Of a stretch of 64,000 bases of DNA, positions 1 to 9,690 are shown one piece after another. The position numbers and the translations under genes are program-made. Position 1 is the stretch's first letter; each line of letters begins with the position of its first letter. Below the pieces are notes generated by a model. The model was not told the origin of the DNA. It ran no database searches and saw only the letters and a program-made list of their open reading frames with translations. The stretch comes from Chlamydoabsidia padenii (lineage: Eukaryota; Mucoromycota; Mucoromycetes; Mucorales; Cunninghamellaceae), in assembly GCA_025330725.1 (NCBI GenBank), contig JAIWND010000003.1, forward strand, positions 372,001 through 436,000. The letters run 5' to 3'.

Positions 1-354
1 TCAGTAGCAATGACACGGAGCCAGTCACGGATTTGGTTTTTCTTCAAGAACTTCTTGGTCAAGTACTTGAGGTAACGCTTGGAGAAGGCAATGGTGGCAA
101 CCACAACGATCTTGTTATCAGAGCGAGTGATGGAAACCACTTCACCCAAGTTGTTGGTACGACCATCCACCTTGACACGATCGTGGAGGTACTTTTCCTA
201 TAGAGAGAGAATGAGGTTTTCTGGGTCGTTCATAATGTCGAGTCAATGAACTTACGAAAGCAGCAACGTCAAAGATCTTGTCGTTGGCAGGAGCAGAGCA
301 GTCGATGACGAACTTGGACTTCTTGGCGGCAGCGTTGGACTTGACAGGAGCCAT
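1..354 (-). CDS. RPL22: 60S ribosomal protein L22 (eL22), C-terminus beyond the window
   Basis: The protein begins [20 protein letters not shown] at position 354 and continues after one intron (about 198-255, GTAAGT donor, ATAG acceptor) with [15 protein letters not shown] and then [18 protein letters not shown] before the window ends. This is the eL22 fold: a basic N-terminus, then the RNA-binding sheet, with the conserved DWLRV near the end. It is a structural protein of the large ribosomal subunit. Only the last few acidic residues lie outside the window. The leader just upstream (362-400) is a GA-rich tract on the plus strand, so the mRNA leader is pyrimidine-rich, as is common for ribosomal protein genes. 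Identification is firm. Confidence 0.95.
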
Positions 355-810
355 TGCAATGAATAATTAAGAGAGAGAGAGAGAAAGAAAGAAGGAAAAA
401 ATACAAGGGGCGATCTGACCATAAAAGTTTTTTTCCTCTGCCCTGTGGCTTTGCCGTGGGGTACCAATGAATGGAGTCGCCGTTTTAATTGTTTATTCAG
501 TCAATGGACTCTTGTTCATGGTGAGTTGGGTTCAAATCATCATTGTCGCAAGGAACTCATTACATCCAATATGATACTTTGGTTAGTTGGTTTAATATGG
601 TAAGCAATAGCTTAATGAATGAGCCAAAATGACATGTTGCATGATTCATGTATTTAAATCCCGCCACCTACTTTTTTTTTTTCCCGCTTGACCTTGGTAG
701 TAGCCACCCAACATTGACTCTTGCCCATAGTATTAAAAAAAAAAAAAAAAAAAAAAGTAGTTTTATTTAAACAAAGTAATCCTATAAGGGGACTCTTATC
801 ACTATGGTAT
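355..810. other. Intergenic: RPL22 promoter and thymidylate kinase 3' flank
   Basis: No coding potential beyond chance ORFs. It holds the RPL22 leader, one copy of the AAATCCCG element at 653-665 and a poly-A run of about 22 bases near 735-757. Confidence 0.6.
653..665 (+). promoter_or_regulatory. AAATCCCG element, copy 1 (TTTAAATCCCGCC)
   Basis: Exact core, about 300 bases upstream of the RPL22 start and in opposite orientation to that gene. It belongs to the recurrent family described in the findings; its function is inferred only from recurrence and position. Confidence 0.45.
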
Positions 811-1659
811 CTAAAGGTGTTGCCATAAATCTTGTTTCAAGGGACCAGGTTGGGCAGGAAGTGCATGGATGACCGCCATCATATCATCATGGACTTGATC
901 CTTTGTTTTCGACGCATCAATGATCTATTATCCACAAAAAGTCAGCGTACGGCCATTTTTTTTGGGGGGGGGATTTCATTTTACCTTCCAAGAATGATCC
1001 ATCACCTTGTTGAATTCTTGTCGTACTTGTTGTTGTAAATCGCGTTTTTCATATCGTTCTTCACCAAATCCACCACGTTTTTCCGCTTCGTCCAAGGACA
1101 GATCAAGAAATAGGATGACGTCGGGTGATAAAAGACCTACATCAGGTTGTCGGCACCATTCAAAATCAAGTCCCTATTAAAAAAAAAAAAAAAAAAAATG
1201 AGAGTGTTTTTAACAAAGAGAAGGGGAGGTTTCTTACCTTGGCAGCTGAGAAACAGACACCAGAGAAGGCATATCGGTCGACAATAAGTGTGGTTCCAGT
1301 TTCCAATAAAGTCTTCATATGTTCCCTATCAACCTGGTCAGTATATGTATATACATTCATCTCTGACTTACATGGCTTCCCAGCGATTGGCAGAGAATAA
1401 AAGATGAATAGCACGGTCATCCATCTGTGTTGATTGTTTCAAATAACTGTCAATCATCTTGCCAGTTTGTGTAGTGCGATCTAAATTCAAGATAAAGGGG
1501 CTAAGAGTTAGAAGGGGAAGAAGATGGTTATTACTTGCCTGGGAACTTGAAGAGTTGCACCGATTTGTTTTCTTGTTGTAAACGTTGCACCAGTCGTTCA
1601 CATTGAGTCGTCTTTCCTGATCTATCACATCCTTCAACGACAATAAGATGACCACGCAT
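811..1659 (-). CDS. CDC8: Thymidylate kinase (dTMP kinase), 206 aa, five exons
   Basis: Exons 1659-1539, 1480-1372, 1325-1238, 1173-985 and 924-811 give 621 bases. The enzyme phosphorylates dTMP to dTDP. The start MRGHLIVVEGCDRSGKTTQ carries the P-loop at once, so this ATG was preferred over an upstream one in another frame. FPDRTTQTGKMIDSYL, the DRY motif in LIVDRYAFSGVCFSAAKG, PDVGLLSPDVILFLDL and the LID segment RGGFGEERYE follow in the family order. Length matches eukaryotic dTMP kinases. The first intron (1481-1538) has a GC donor (CAG/GCAAGT) instead of GT; only that choice restores FPDRTT. Its promoter carries an inverted pair of AAATCCCG elements 67-92 bases upstream of the ATG. Confidence 0.93.
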
Positions 1660-2065
1660 GTCGTTAATAATAAAAGGAAAAGAGAGGCGCACATGTGTTC
1701 CATGTATAAGAAAAAGAAATCATAGTTTCAAATCCCGAACCGGGATTTAAAAAACCTGAAGATCGATCAATGCATAACCAGGATCAAAAAGAATGGCAAG
1801 TCATAATGATGTGGAAAAGTAATAGGTTATCCGTATATGAAGGAGACAATATATACAGTACTAATGATGTAGTTTAAAAAAAATCAACAGTTTTTATTTT
1901 TTAAGTTATGTTTATTATGATAGTAGTACACAATCGATCAAGATAATATATAAAAGGGAACTACCTACTACAAGGGGGGGGAGGGTGAATAAAGGAGTTG
2001 GGTGTGTTAAAAGGAGGGGAAGGGAAGGAATGTGTTATATCATTAAAGAGAATGACAACAGACAA
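1660..2065. other. Intergenic between two minus-strand genes
   Basis: Holds the thymidylate kinase promoter with its inverted element pair and the A+T-rich 3' flank of the GT62 gene. Nothing else was recognised. Confidence 0.6.
1726..1751. promoter_or_regulatory. AAATCCCG element, inverted pair (copies 2 and 3)
   Basis: TTTCAAATCCCG at 1726-1737 faces CCGGGATTTAAA at 1740-1751, separated by two bases, making a near-palindrome 67-92 bases upstream of the thymidylate kinase ATG. This is the only such tight inverted pair seen. Confidence 0.5.
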
Positions 2066-3385
<1,320 letters not shown>

Positions 3386-3762
3386 TGTAAATGAATGTAA
3401 GTTTATTATTATAAGGGGAAGAGGTATTAAGTGTAATAGTATTAAATTAACAAGTTGTAATGAGAGGTATCATAAATGAATGTAAAGGGGAGAAGGGAGG
3501 GGGTGATGGAGAGAGAGAGAGAGAGAAATAAAAAAAAAAAGAGAGGGAAGAAGAAATAAAATATAAAAAAAAAGGAGAGTTAAAAAAGGAGATTGAGACA
3601 ATGGGCAAAAAAAATGTGTAATGCGGGTTTTTAAATTCCAATGCATTCACTTTTTTTTTGGTACAACATGGGGAAGAAGATCATAATGAAGAGTAGTTTT
3701 TTATGTCAAGTATAATATAAAGTGTGCAAGGGAGGACAAGGAGAAGTGGGGGAGGGTAAAAA
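3386..3762. other. Intergenic, low complexity
   Basis: Promoter of the GT62 gene with GA/TC microsatellite and poly-A/T tracts. A degenerate element (GCGGGTTTTTAAATTC) lies at about 3623-3638. No gene seen. Confidence 0.55.
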
Positions 3763-5367
3763 TCAAGTGACCAAAGAAGTGGTAGTTGTAGTAGCACCAT
3801 GTGACAGTAATTGATCTTCAGTTTGTGCCTTGAGTAGTTGAGCCATTGGTTCAGGTATCCGTACATCTTCATTACCGAGTTTAATATCCAATCCACGATC
3901 CATTGAATAATACTTGTCTTTGATGGGTTGTAATAAGACATTAAGTTTTGGGGTAATAACCATAATATTATTGGTGGGAATCGTTAACCAGTCGGCCTTT
4001 TCGAATGTCAATGGTTCTACAGTAAAAAAAAAAAAAAAAAAAAAAAAATTAAGTATCACCAACATATTCTTCTTAATTTGGGACTTACCACTGGCAATCA
4101 CAACCATATCTTCCCGTCGATCTGCTTTAATCATTCGATAATGTCCAGGTCGATAACATTCAAATTTAGTCCCAGATGAGAAGTAGAGTGATGCTGCTTC
4201 TTCTGTTTTACTACTGATATATCGTACACATACCACACTATCACCATCTGTTACAGCAAAGTTTAATAGAGATGGCTAATAATATAATACATACATGTTA
4301 GTATCAATACCCCCCCTATTACCTCCTTTTATTATTTATTACCTCTGTGATTTCCAATTCTTCCGCCCATGCATTGAGTTGATTGATGGTCTTGATCATG
4401 GCTTCTTTTAATTCTTGATGTTCAAAGTGATCAGCATCAGGGTTAGCCAGCTACAAAATATAAATAAAAAGTATGACACCATTTATCAATACAACCACAT
4501 CATTATCCTCCTTTTTTTTTTTTTTTTTTATACTTACAAAGCTGAGGAACAGAGCAAAAGCCCATTCAGAATCAGCACTACCTTGGACAAACAGGAAGAG
4601 TTTTTCTGGTAACAAGTTGACTAGTTTGCGTTTCAACTATTAAAAGAGTGTATTAGTAAATGAAATGATTGATTCCCCATGATCCTTTTACTTACTTTAT
4701 CGAATTGAGCGATTCCACCATTATGCATCCACATGATTCGACCATAACTAAAAAAAAAAGTATGTTTAATAAGGATTGATGATGATGTCCAATTTATCAC
4801 TACTTACTTCCAAGGATGACAATTGGCTTCAGTGACAGCACCAGATGTACTAGCTCGAACATGAGCAAATACCAATGGACTTTTGATCTTTTCCGCCAAA
4901 CGTACCAAGTTTGTATTGTTCCAAGCAGGTGTGACGGATGTAAATATACATGGTGTTATTCGACTTTCCTTGTTCATATCATTGTCATACCATCCTACAC
5001 CAAATCCATCTCCTATCAATAATGATATAGAAATCACCCATTAGTATTAAATGTTTGTTGTTGTTTCCAGCTCCTGTTTGACCTTTTAGTAACGTTTCAT
5101 TACCACCACCCTTGAACCTTTTTTTTTTCCTTTCTAATTGTATTACCGTTTAATGGTCGTCGGTGATCCAGTCGAAGTTTTGAATCAAAAGATTGACTAT
5201 AATAAATACAAAAATAAGAGAGAGACAAAGAGTGGTCAGTATGCATTGATCCTTTATATATATACATGTATTAAAGGGACTTACTTGACGATAGAATGGC
5301 TTGGGTAAGTGATCAGGTGACCTAGTAAGATGGATTGTTTTCCCTTATAAACTAAAAGACGACACAT
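3763..5367 (-). CDS. DUG3: Dug3-like class II glutamine amidotransferase-fold amidohydrolase, 345 aa, eight exons
   Basis: Exons 5367-5285, 5196-5147, 5012-4808, 4747-4696, 4636-4538, 4450-4343, 4275-4089 and 4016-3763 sum to 1038 bases. The protein starts MCRLLVYKGKQSILLGHLI; Cys2 becomes the N-terminal nucleophile of class II amidotransferases after Met removal. NGDGFGVGWYDNDMNKESR, PLVFAHVRASTSGAVTEANCHPW and MHNGGIAQFDKLK are the conserved ligand and oxyanion segments. In yeast, Dug2-Dug3 degrades glutathione by removing gamma-glutamate; similar proteins occur in other eukaryotes. The C-terminus (WLTIPTNNIMVITPKLNVLL, then a Thr-rich tail) fits Dug3. The gene is divergent from the small ORF at 5831. 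Confidence 0.9.
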
Positions 5368-5830
5368 GATGGATAAGATAGATTGGGAATGTATGGAATG
5401 TTAAAAAGAGAAGAGAAAGAAAGAGATTCTGTGTCTGATCTTTTTTTCTGCCCTACAAAATAAAAAATGTCATCACTGCAATCCAATCAGATGACATACT
5501 GATAAAACTCCGCCAGTGGTCCTTTCATGCTGATGATGGTTGGTATTGACATATCTAAAACGATAATGTCTTTTTGCTTTATTCAAGCCATCACAGATGG
5601 GTGTTTTTGATAATGTGAATACTTTTGTCACTCCAATAAAAGCAAACAATCAAGTAGGAAGAAAAAAAGAAGAAGAAAAAAACCCCCCTCCCGCTCGGTG
5701 AAACATAAAAGAACATGTGGAAACCTCCTACCAGAAACAAAAAAAAAACTCACCCACTCAATTTCATTTCTCTTTTCTTCTTCTCTTCTTCTTCTTCTTC
5801 TTCTTCTTCTTCGACAACAACAACTATAAC
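5368..5830. other. Divergent promoter region, DUG3 / small ORF
   Basis: A CCAAT box lies near 5486. A strongly pyrimidine-rich (CTT)n tract at about 5769-5812 is followed by an ACAACAACAACTATAAC leader directly before the ATG at 5831. No exact AAATCCCG element is present in this stretch. Confidence 0.5.
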
Positions 5831-6169
5831 ATGAATCATCCAAAAGACCGTGATCCCATCATGAATGACGAGTCCTTCTCGTTACGATTCGGTAATCCCA
5901 TTCAAGTAATCCATGACAGTCGACCTTCTTCCCGTAGTACTTCACCTGTCCGCCATGTCCCTCATTATATACCGACCAGTGAGGATGAAAAGAATAACAA
6001 ACAACATCTACATAGTGATCAAAAACAACCAGACGATGGTACCATGGCCCCACCATCACCTACCCTTACCCGTACTCCTTCTTCTAGTAATATCACTCGA
6101 GATGTAGGTAGTTTTGCCGACTTTTATCATAGTAAAGAAGGTCGAGTGGATGAAATCGATCATGATTAG
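5831..6169 (+). CDS. Small hypothetical protein, 112 aa, single exon
   Basis: Begins MNHPKDRDPIMNDESFSLRF and ends GRVDEIDHD. The open frame extends upstream to 5717, but that part is translated poly-pyrimidine (runs of Phe), so the ATG at 5831, after a CA-rich leader, is the likely start. The protein is hydrophilic, Ser/Pro-rich in the middle (SRPSSRSTSPVRHVPHYIP, MAPPSPTLTRTPSSS) and acidic at the end, with several SP/TP sites. It has no signal peptide or membrane span and looks disordered. No family is recognised. It could be a species-restricted gene or not a gene; the clean leader and ATG context favour a gene. Confidence 0.5.
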   Translation: MNHPKDRDPIMNDESFSLRFGNPIQVIHDSRPSSRSTSPVRHVPHYIPTSEDEKNNKQHLHSDQKQPDDGTMAPPSPTLTRTPSSSNITRDVGSFADFYHSKEGRVDEIDHD

Positions 6170-6208
6170 AATAAAGTAAAAAAAAAAAAAAAAAGACCAT
6201 TCATGCAT

Positions 6209-6235
6209 TTTCAAATCCCGCTTTTCAAATCCCGG
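6209..6235 (+). promoter_or_regulatory. AAATCCCG element, direct pair (copies 4 and 5)
   Basis: TTTCAAATCCCGC (6209-6221) is followed at once by TTTTCAAATCCCGG (6222-6235). The pair sits between the ends of two convergent genes (stops at 6169 and 6269), so it is not in an obvious promoter. Confidence 0.45.
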
Positions 6236-6268
6236 TTTATTTATTTAATCAGTAAAATGTAATCTGTA

Positions 6269-7847
6269 CTAGTTGTTGGACCAAAGATCTTGGATGGCTT
6301 GACTGGCATTAGGCATATGTAACAAATCATCAGTTGATGGATCCGTTGCAGTAGAAGATAAAGAGGTAGATGTTTCTGCAGTTGGTTGTTTGGTCTAGTA
6401 AAGATAAAAAGTGAGTGCAACAGTTTGTTTGAATGGAGAGTTTACCTTTATTACACTACGATATTGACGTAAAGATTCGGATCGCTTTGTAGAATAGTAT
6501 AATGCAATGACAAGATCACTCCATATTTCATTATGACCAGGATCATCAATCCCATGGTCTTGGCGTTGTTGTCGATTGTTTGTCTGGAATGTCTTGATTT
6601 TCATTCGTATCATCTTGATAATAGTAATAATAAAAATGAATCAGTATTGTTCCCTCCCCTTTCTTTTCCGACCCAAGTAGTAGTTACCTCCAAATAATCA
6701 TTTGCCTTGTCTTTAAACATATTTCTTGTCGCAACTTCAGAAGTGATCATCATTCGTTGTAATGATCTAGCCAAGATTGGGATATGTTTGGTGCAGCTTG
6801 TCAATTTCTATCGTTAGTAGAGAGAGAGAGAGAGAGAGATAAAGAGATGAGTGTCCTGGTTTGTATTCTTTTTTTTTTTTTTAATACATCGACATAGCCT
6901 TGGGAGAATATCAATGGGTATCTTGCGCCTAGATGGTGACAAAAGAGAACAGAGAATACACGGTCAAGACAGAGTGCCATTGATTGATTGGTATCAGATA
7001 GGACACCATCATGATCATCTTGAATATGGAAGCTTTGTGCTACTTCTTCCGGATGTACTATAAAAAGACAATACGTGTTAAGGTATAGTATATCATCATA
7101 AGAGATCATCATCATTTAAATATATATATATAAAAAAAAGGATATTCTTTGTTTCCAATTCGATCTTGATCCAGAGTGAGTGAAGTTTGCCATGTGAAGT
7201 TTGTTGTCCTAATAAGTAGGCCAAAGGTGTAGTCATAAACCCTTTCTGTATATAGAACTGACAATCTAATAAGAATAAAATGTTAAAGAATCATGTTGTG
7301 TATTGGGGTTTACTCACCAATGTCCGCATTTTCAGATTGGGGGAGAGCATGACGGCCAGGAAGTCGATTCTGGCGGTATTTGAATTCGCATTGATGGGAC
7401 ATGACCTGTAAAGAACGAGTTATAAAAATGTCATTAAAGAAGCCTGTTCGAATTACCTTGATAAGGGATTGTTTGATTAGAGAGGATGGAACTGAATAAT
7501 CAATACCATTGATTCTACACAGTGTCTCGGTTTTTTTTTTTAAAAAAAAACAAGTTAAGGATAAGAGAGGCTAGTTTGTTTTTCCGTATATATATATATG
7601 TAAAGGATATGTAAACATCTAGATTCCCACCATCCAATATAACTTCTAGTTCGTTTAATAAAAAGGGATCAAACAAGTGCTGTAATCTGACATAATCAAT
7701 CCATTGTATGCATTGTACTTGTACTTGTTGAAGTAAAGATAAAGGATCGTCATCACCGTCTTCGTTAGTTGTTCCTACTGTTGGTTTCTTGAAGGGAATG
7801 TTGATAATTGTTTCACGTTCTCTGTGGTGAGCGTCCATTTGTAGCAT
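6269..7847 (-). CDS. Unidentified protein, about 365 aa, eight exons, two U12-type introns
   Basis: Proposed exons: 7847-7611, 7525-7457, 7405-7318, 7265-7146, 7057-6888, 6807-6688, 6613-6446 and 6394-6269 (1098 bases). Introns 1 and 4 start with ATATCCTTT and contain TCCTTAACTT and ACCTTAACA branch sites respectively; both end in AG. No GT donor is available for intron 4, and only these junctions keep the frame open. The other introns are ordinary GT-AG. The protein begins MLQMDAHHRERETIINIPFK and contains WIDYVRLQHLFDPFLLNELE, INGIDYSVPSSLIKQSLIK, CEFKYRQNRLPGRHALPQSE and IWSDLVIALYYSTKRSESLR, then ends in a Thr/Ser-rich tail. It has no signal peptide and no clear membrane span. No family was recognised. 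A tandem role with neighbours is not evident. Confidence 0.72.
7058..7145 (-). other. U12-type (AT-AG) intron, 88 nt
   Basis: On the coding strand the intron opens ATATCCTTTTTTT, has the branch-site match ACCTTAACA at about 7076-7084, and ends CTTTTTATAG about 20 bases after the branch A. Flanking exons read ...IELETK / IHPEEVAQS with codon phase 1. No GT occurs near the exon end, so a major-spliceosome reading is not available. Confidence 0.75.
7526..7610 (-). other. U12-type (AT-AG) intron, 85 nt
   Basis: The donor ATATCCTTTACA and branch site TATCCTTAACTT match the minor-spliceosome consensus. The acceptor that keeps the frame is CCGAG, about 29 bases past the branch point, which is long for this class because of a T9/A11 run. 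An alternative donor GTTTAC six bases upstream gives the same frame but is a poor GT donor. Confidence 0.6.
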
Positions 7848-8607
7848 AATAAAGAAAAGAAAAGGAAAGGAAAAGGGAAAAAAAAAATCCAAAAATATAT
7901 ATCTTGAATCGGGATTTGAAATGTCAAAAGACAGGTTTGTCTTTTTTTTTTTTTTTTCAAACGGGTACCCTTCTTTCTTTCTATCCAACATCGACAACCT
8001 ATCCTTCTCTTTTTATATTATTTGAATGGAAACAAAAGTAAAGGTAAAGAAAAGAATACATTCGATAGGTAATAGGTACCCTCATCCCAAAGATGTCGTG
8101 TATCCATCTCACGGATCTCAAATGGCTGAAAAAGATCCTTGACTCAAGATAACTGAACGGTAAACTCAACTCCACTAACAAACTATGACCTTTTTTCTTT
8201 TGATAGGATGGTTTTTCAAAAATAAAAAAAGATACCGGATAATAGAAAACTTGGGTAGGGTTTGAAAAGGCGTGGATTGTGTCCATCATGCTACAGATGT
8301 GGGGTAGGATATAGATAGAATAGTGTTTTAGTATCATTTATACAATAAACTTTTTCTTTTGATTCATTATATTGACCGTTACATGTGTTTGTTTAGTAAA
8401 GTTGAAAAGACTATTGTATGTTGTACCTGATGCAAAAACACACCTTTCCTTTTTAAAACGCCGATGGGTCCTGGATTTAAATGAAGCCTGGGAAAAAAAA
8501 AAAAAAAAAAGGAATGCGCCTCTTTCCATTCTCTTTCTTCTGGTTTTATTCAACACTAGTTGCTTCTCCGATTATCAGCAAAGCAACAACAACAATAACA
8601 TAAACCA
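7848..8607. other. Intergenic; promoter-like leader of the carrier pseudogene
   Basis: No conserved ORF. A degenerate element (TTTTTAAAACGCCGATGGG) is at about 8449-8467, then GGATTTAAATGAAG, a poly-A run and a pyrimidine-rich leader (CTTTCCATTCTCTTTCTTC) leading into the pseudogene. A similar arrangement recurs at 10460-10625. Confidence 0.45.
7910..7921 (-). promoter_or_regulatory. AAATCCCG element, copy 6
   Basis: TTTCAAATCCCG on the coding strand, 63 bases upstream of the ATG of the gene with U12-type introns. Confidence 0.5.
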
Positions 8608-9346
8608 TGCTATATTCATATTCTAGCAGGTGAGTAGGTGTAAACAAGGATGGTTTCGATTCTAATCTAAATCCTTCTTTTATACTCACGTCTTTTAGTA
8701 TTGTTGGGACTTGCTGCTTGTACTTTTCCATTTGACATTGTGGAAACTCGCTTGTAGGTAAAAACTAAAGGAAGGGTCACTCTGGTAACTCACTTTATCC
8801 AACTATCTTTTACCATAAACAACAACATGACAGTTTGACTATTACAGTGTCAACTTTAACGAAATTACACGAGTAATGGAGCTTATCAAAAGGGCTTGCA
8901 CCAGCTTGGTGGCTAGTCATTCTACCAAGGTAAACTACAAATAGAAAAGAAAAGGATATATGGTGACTGACCTTTTCTAATGACAGCTAGGCCAGCTTTT
9001 AGAGGTTTATGGGAAAAGGATCATAGTCAAGAAATAGCAAAGATCCACTTGGTTTATACGAAGATAGCTCTGGCGGCAACAGTAATCTAATCCTATCTCG
9101 GTGGTAAAGACACGATTACAATTACACAAGGAAAATACAAGGTGAATACTCGACAACTTTGAAACCACTCTGTCGTATACCACATGAAGAAAATGCTCGG
9201 GTCTATGGTCTATATAAAGGGATGATTGCTTCCTACTTATGTTAACAATGTGGGGTTAATTACATGGTATGATGATTAGGAAAACGCATTACTTTTTATT
9301 ATTATTATAAACATTGGTGAAGGAACAACCTGATCGATGACTTTCG

Positions 9347-9385
<39 letters not shown>

Positions 9386-9690
9386 TAACATTGTATGAAC
9401 GGATATTGTCAACTGAAGGATTACTTTGTTTATTTGATAGAATGGCTAGACAACAATGTACGGCGACGATCTTCACATGAAGTGATATGTACTCGACTTG
9501 GGCAACTGGGTGAAATCGGGGGTGGTCAAGTATACTGGTCTATGGTAGATCTTTGAATTGGCATAGAAAGGAAGAAGGTTTTGTGGCTCTTTATGGTGGG
9601 TACGTCGGCTTACCTGATACGCGTGATGCCCTGCTATGAACCAGCTCTCCGCAGCTTTACTACTACGTCAAGTATTTGGGTTGGATCTTA
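8608..9690 (+). pseudogene. Decayed mitochondrial carrier (SLC25 family, Rim2/SLC25A33-36-like)
   Basis: Scattered carrier signatures lie in order but in different frames and with stops. LLGLAACTFPFDIVETRL (8700-8760) matches the first PxD/ExxK signature. A second repeat region holds ALAATVI-stop and then ENARVYGLYKGMIASYL (about 9190-9240), like the family's GFYKGLSASYLG. HEVICTRLRQLGEIGGGQVY (9475-9530), EEGFVALYGG and, after a +1 shift, TSAYLIRVMPCYEPALRSF (to about 9690) match the third repeat. The family imports nucleotides or other solutes across the inner mitochondrial membrane. At least three frame changes, several stops and a 37-base poly-A insertion make it non-functional. The nucleotide-carrier subfamily is the best fit but not certain. 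Confidence 0.72.
9347..9383 (+). repeat. Poly-A tract, about 37 bases
   Basis: A pure A run inside the carrier pseudogene, between its second and third repeats. It could be an inserted poly-A tail or simple homopolymer growth. Confidence 0.8.

Noticed and set aside
1368..1703. Signal-peptide-like ORF MEHMCASLFLLLLTTCVVIL...
   Set aside because: It is the antisense-frame shadow of thymidylate kinase exons 1-2; the true frame starts at 1659.
5717..5830. N-terminal extension of the small ORF (METSYQKQKKNSPTQ... with a Phe run)
   Set aside because: It is translated poly-pyrimidine leader; the ATG at 5831 follows a typical CA-rich leader.
8372..8626. Plus-strand ORF MTVTCVCLVKLKRLLYVVPD...
   Set aside because: Crosses a poly-A run and a leader region; no coding features and no relatives recognised.
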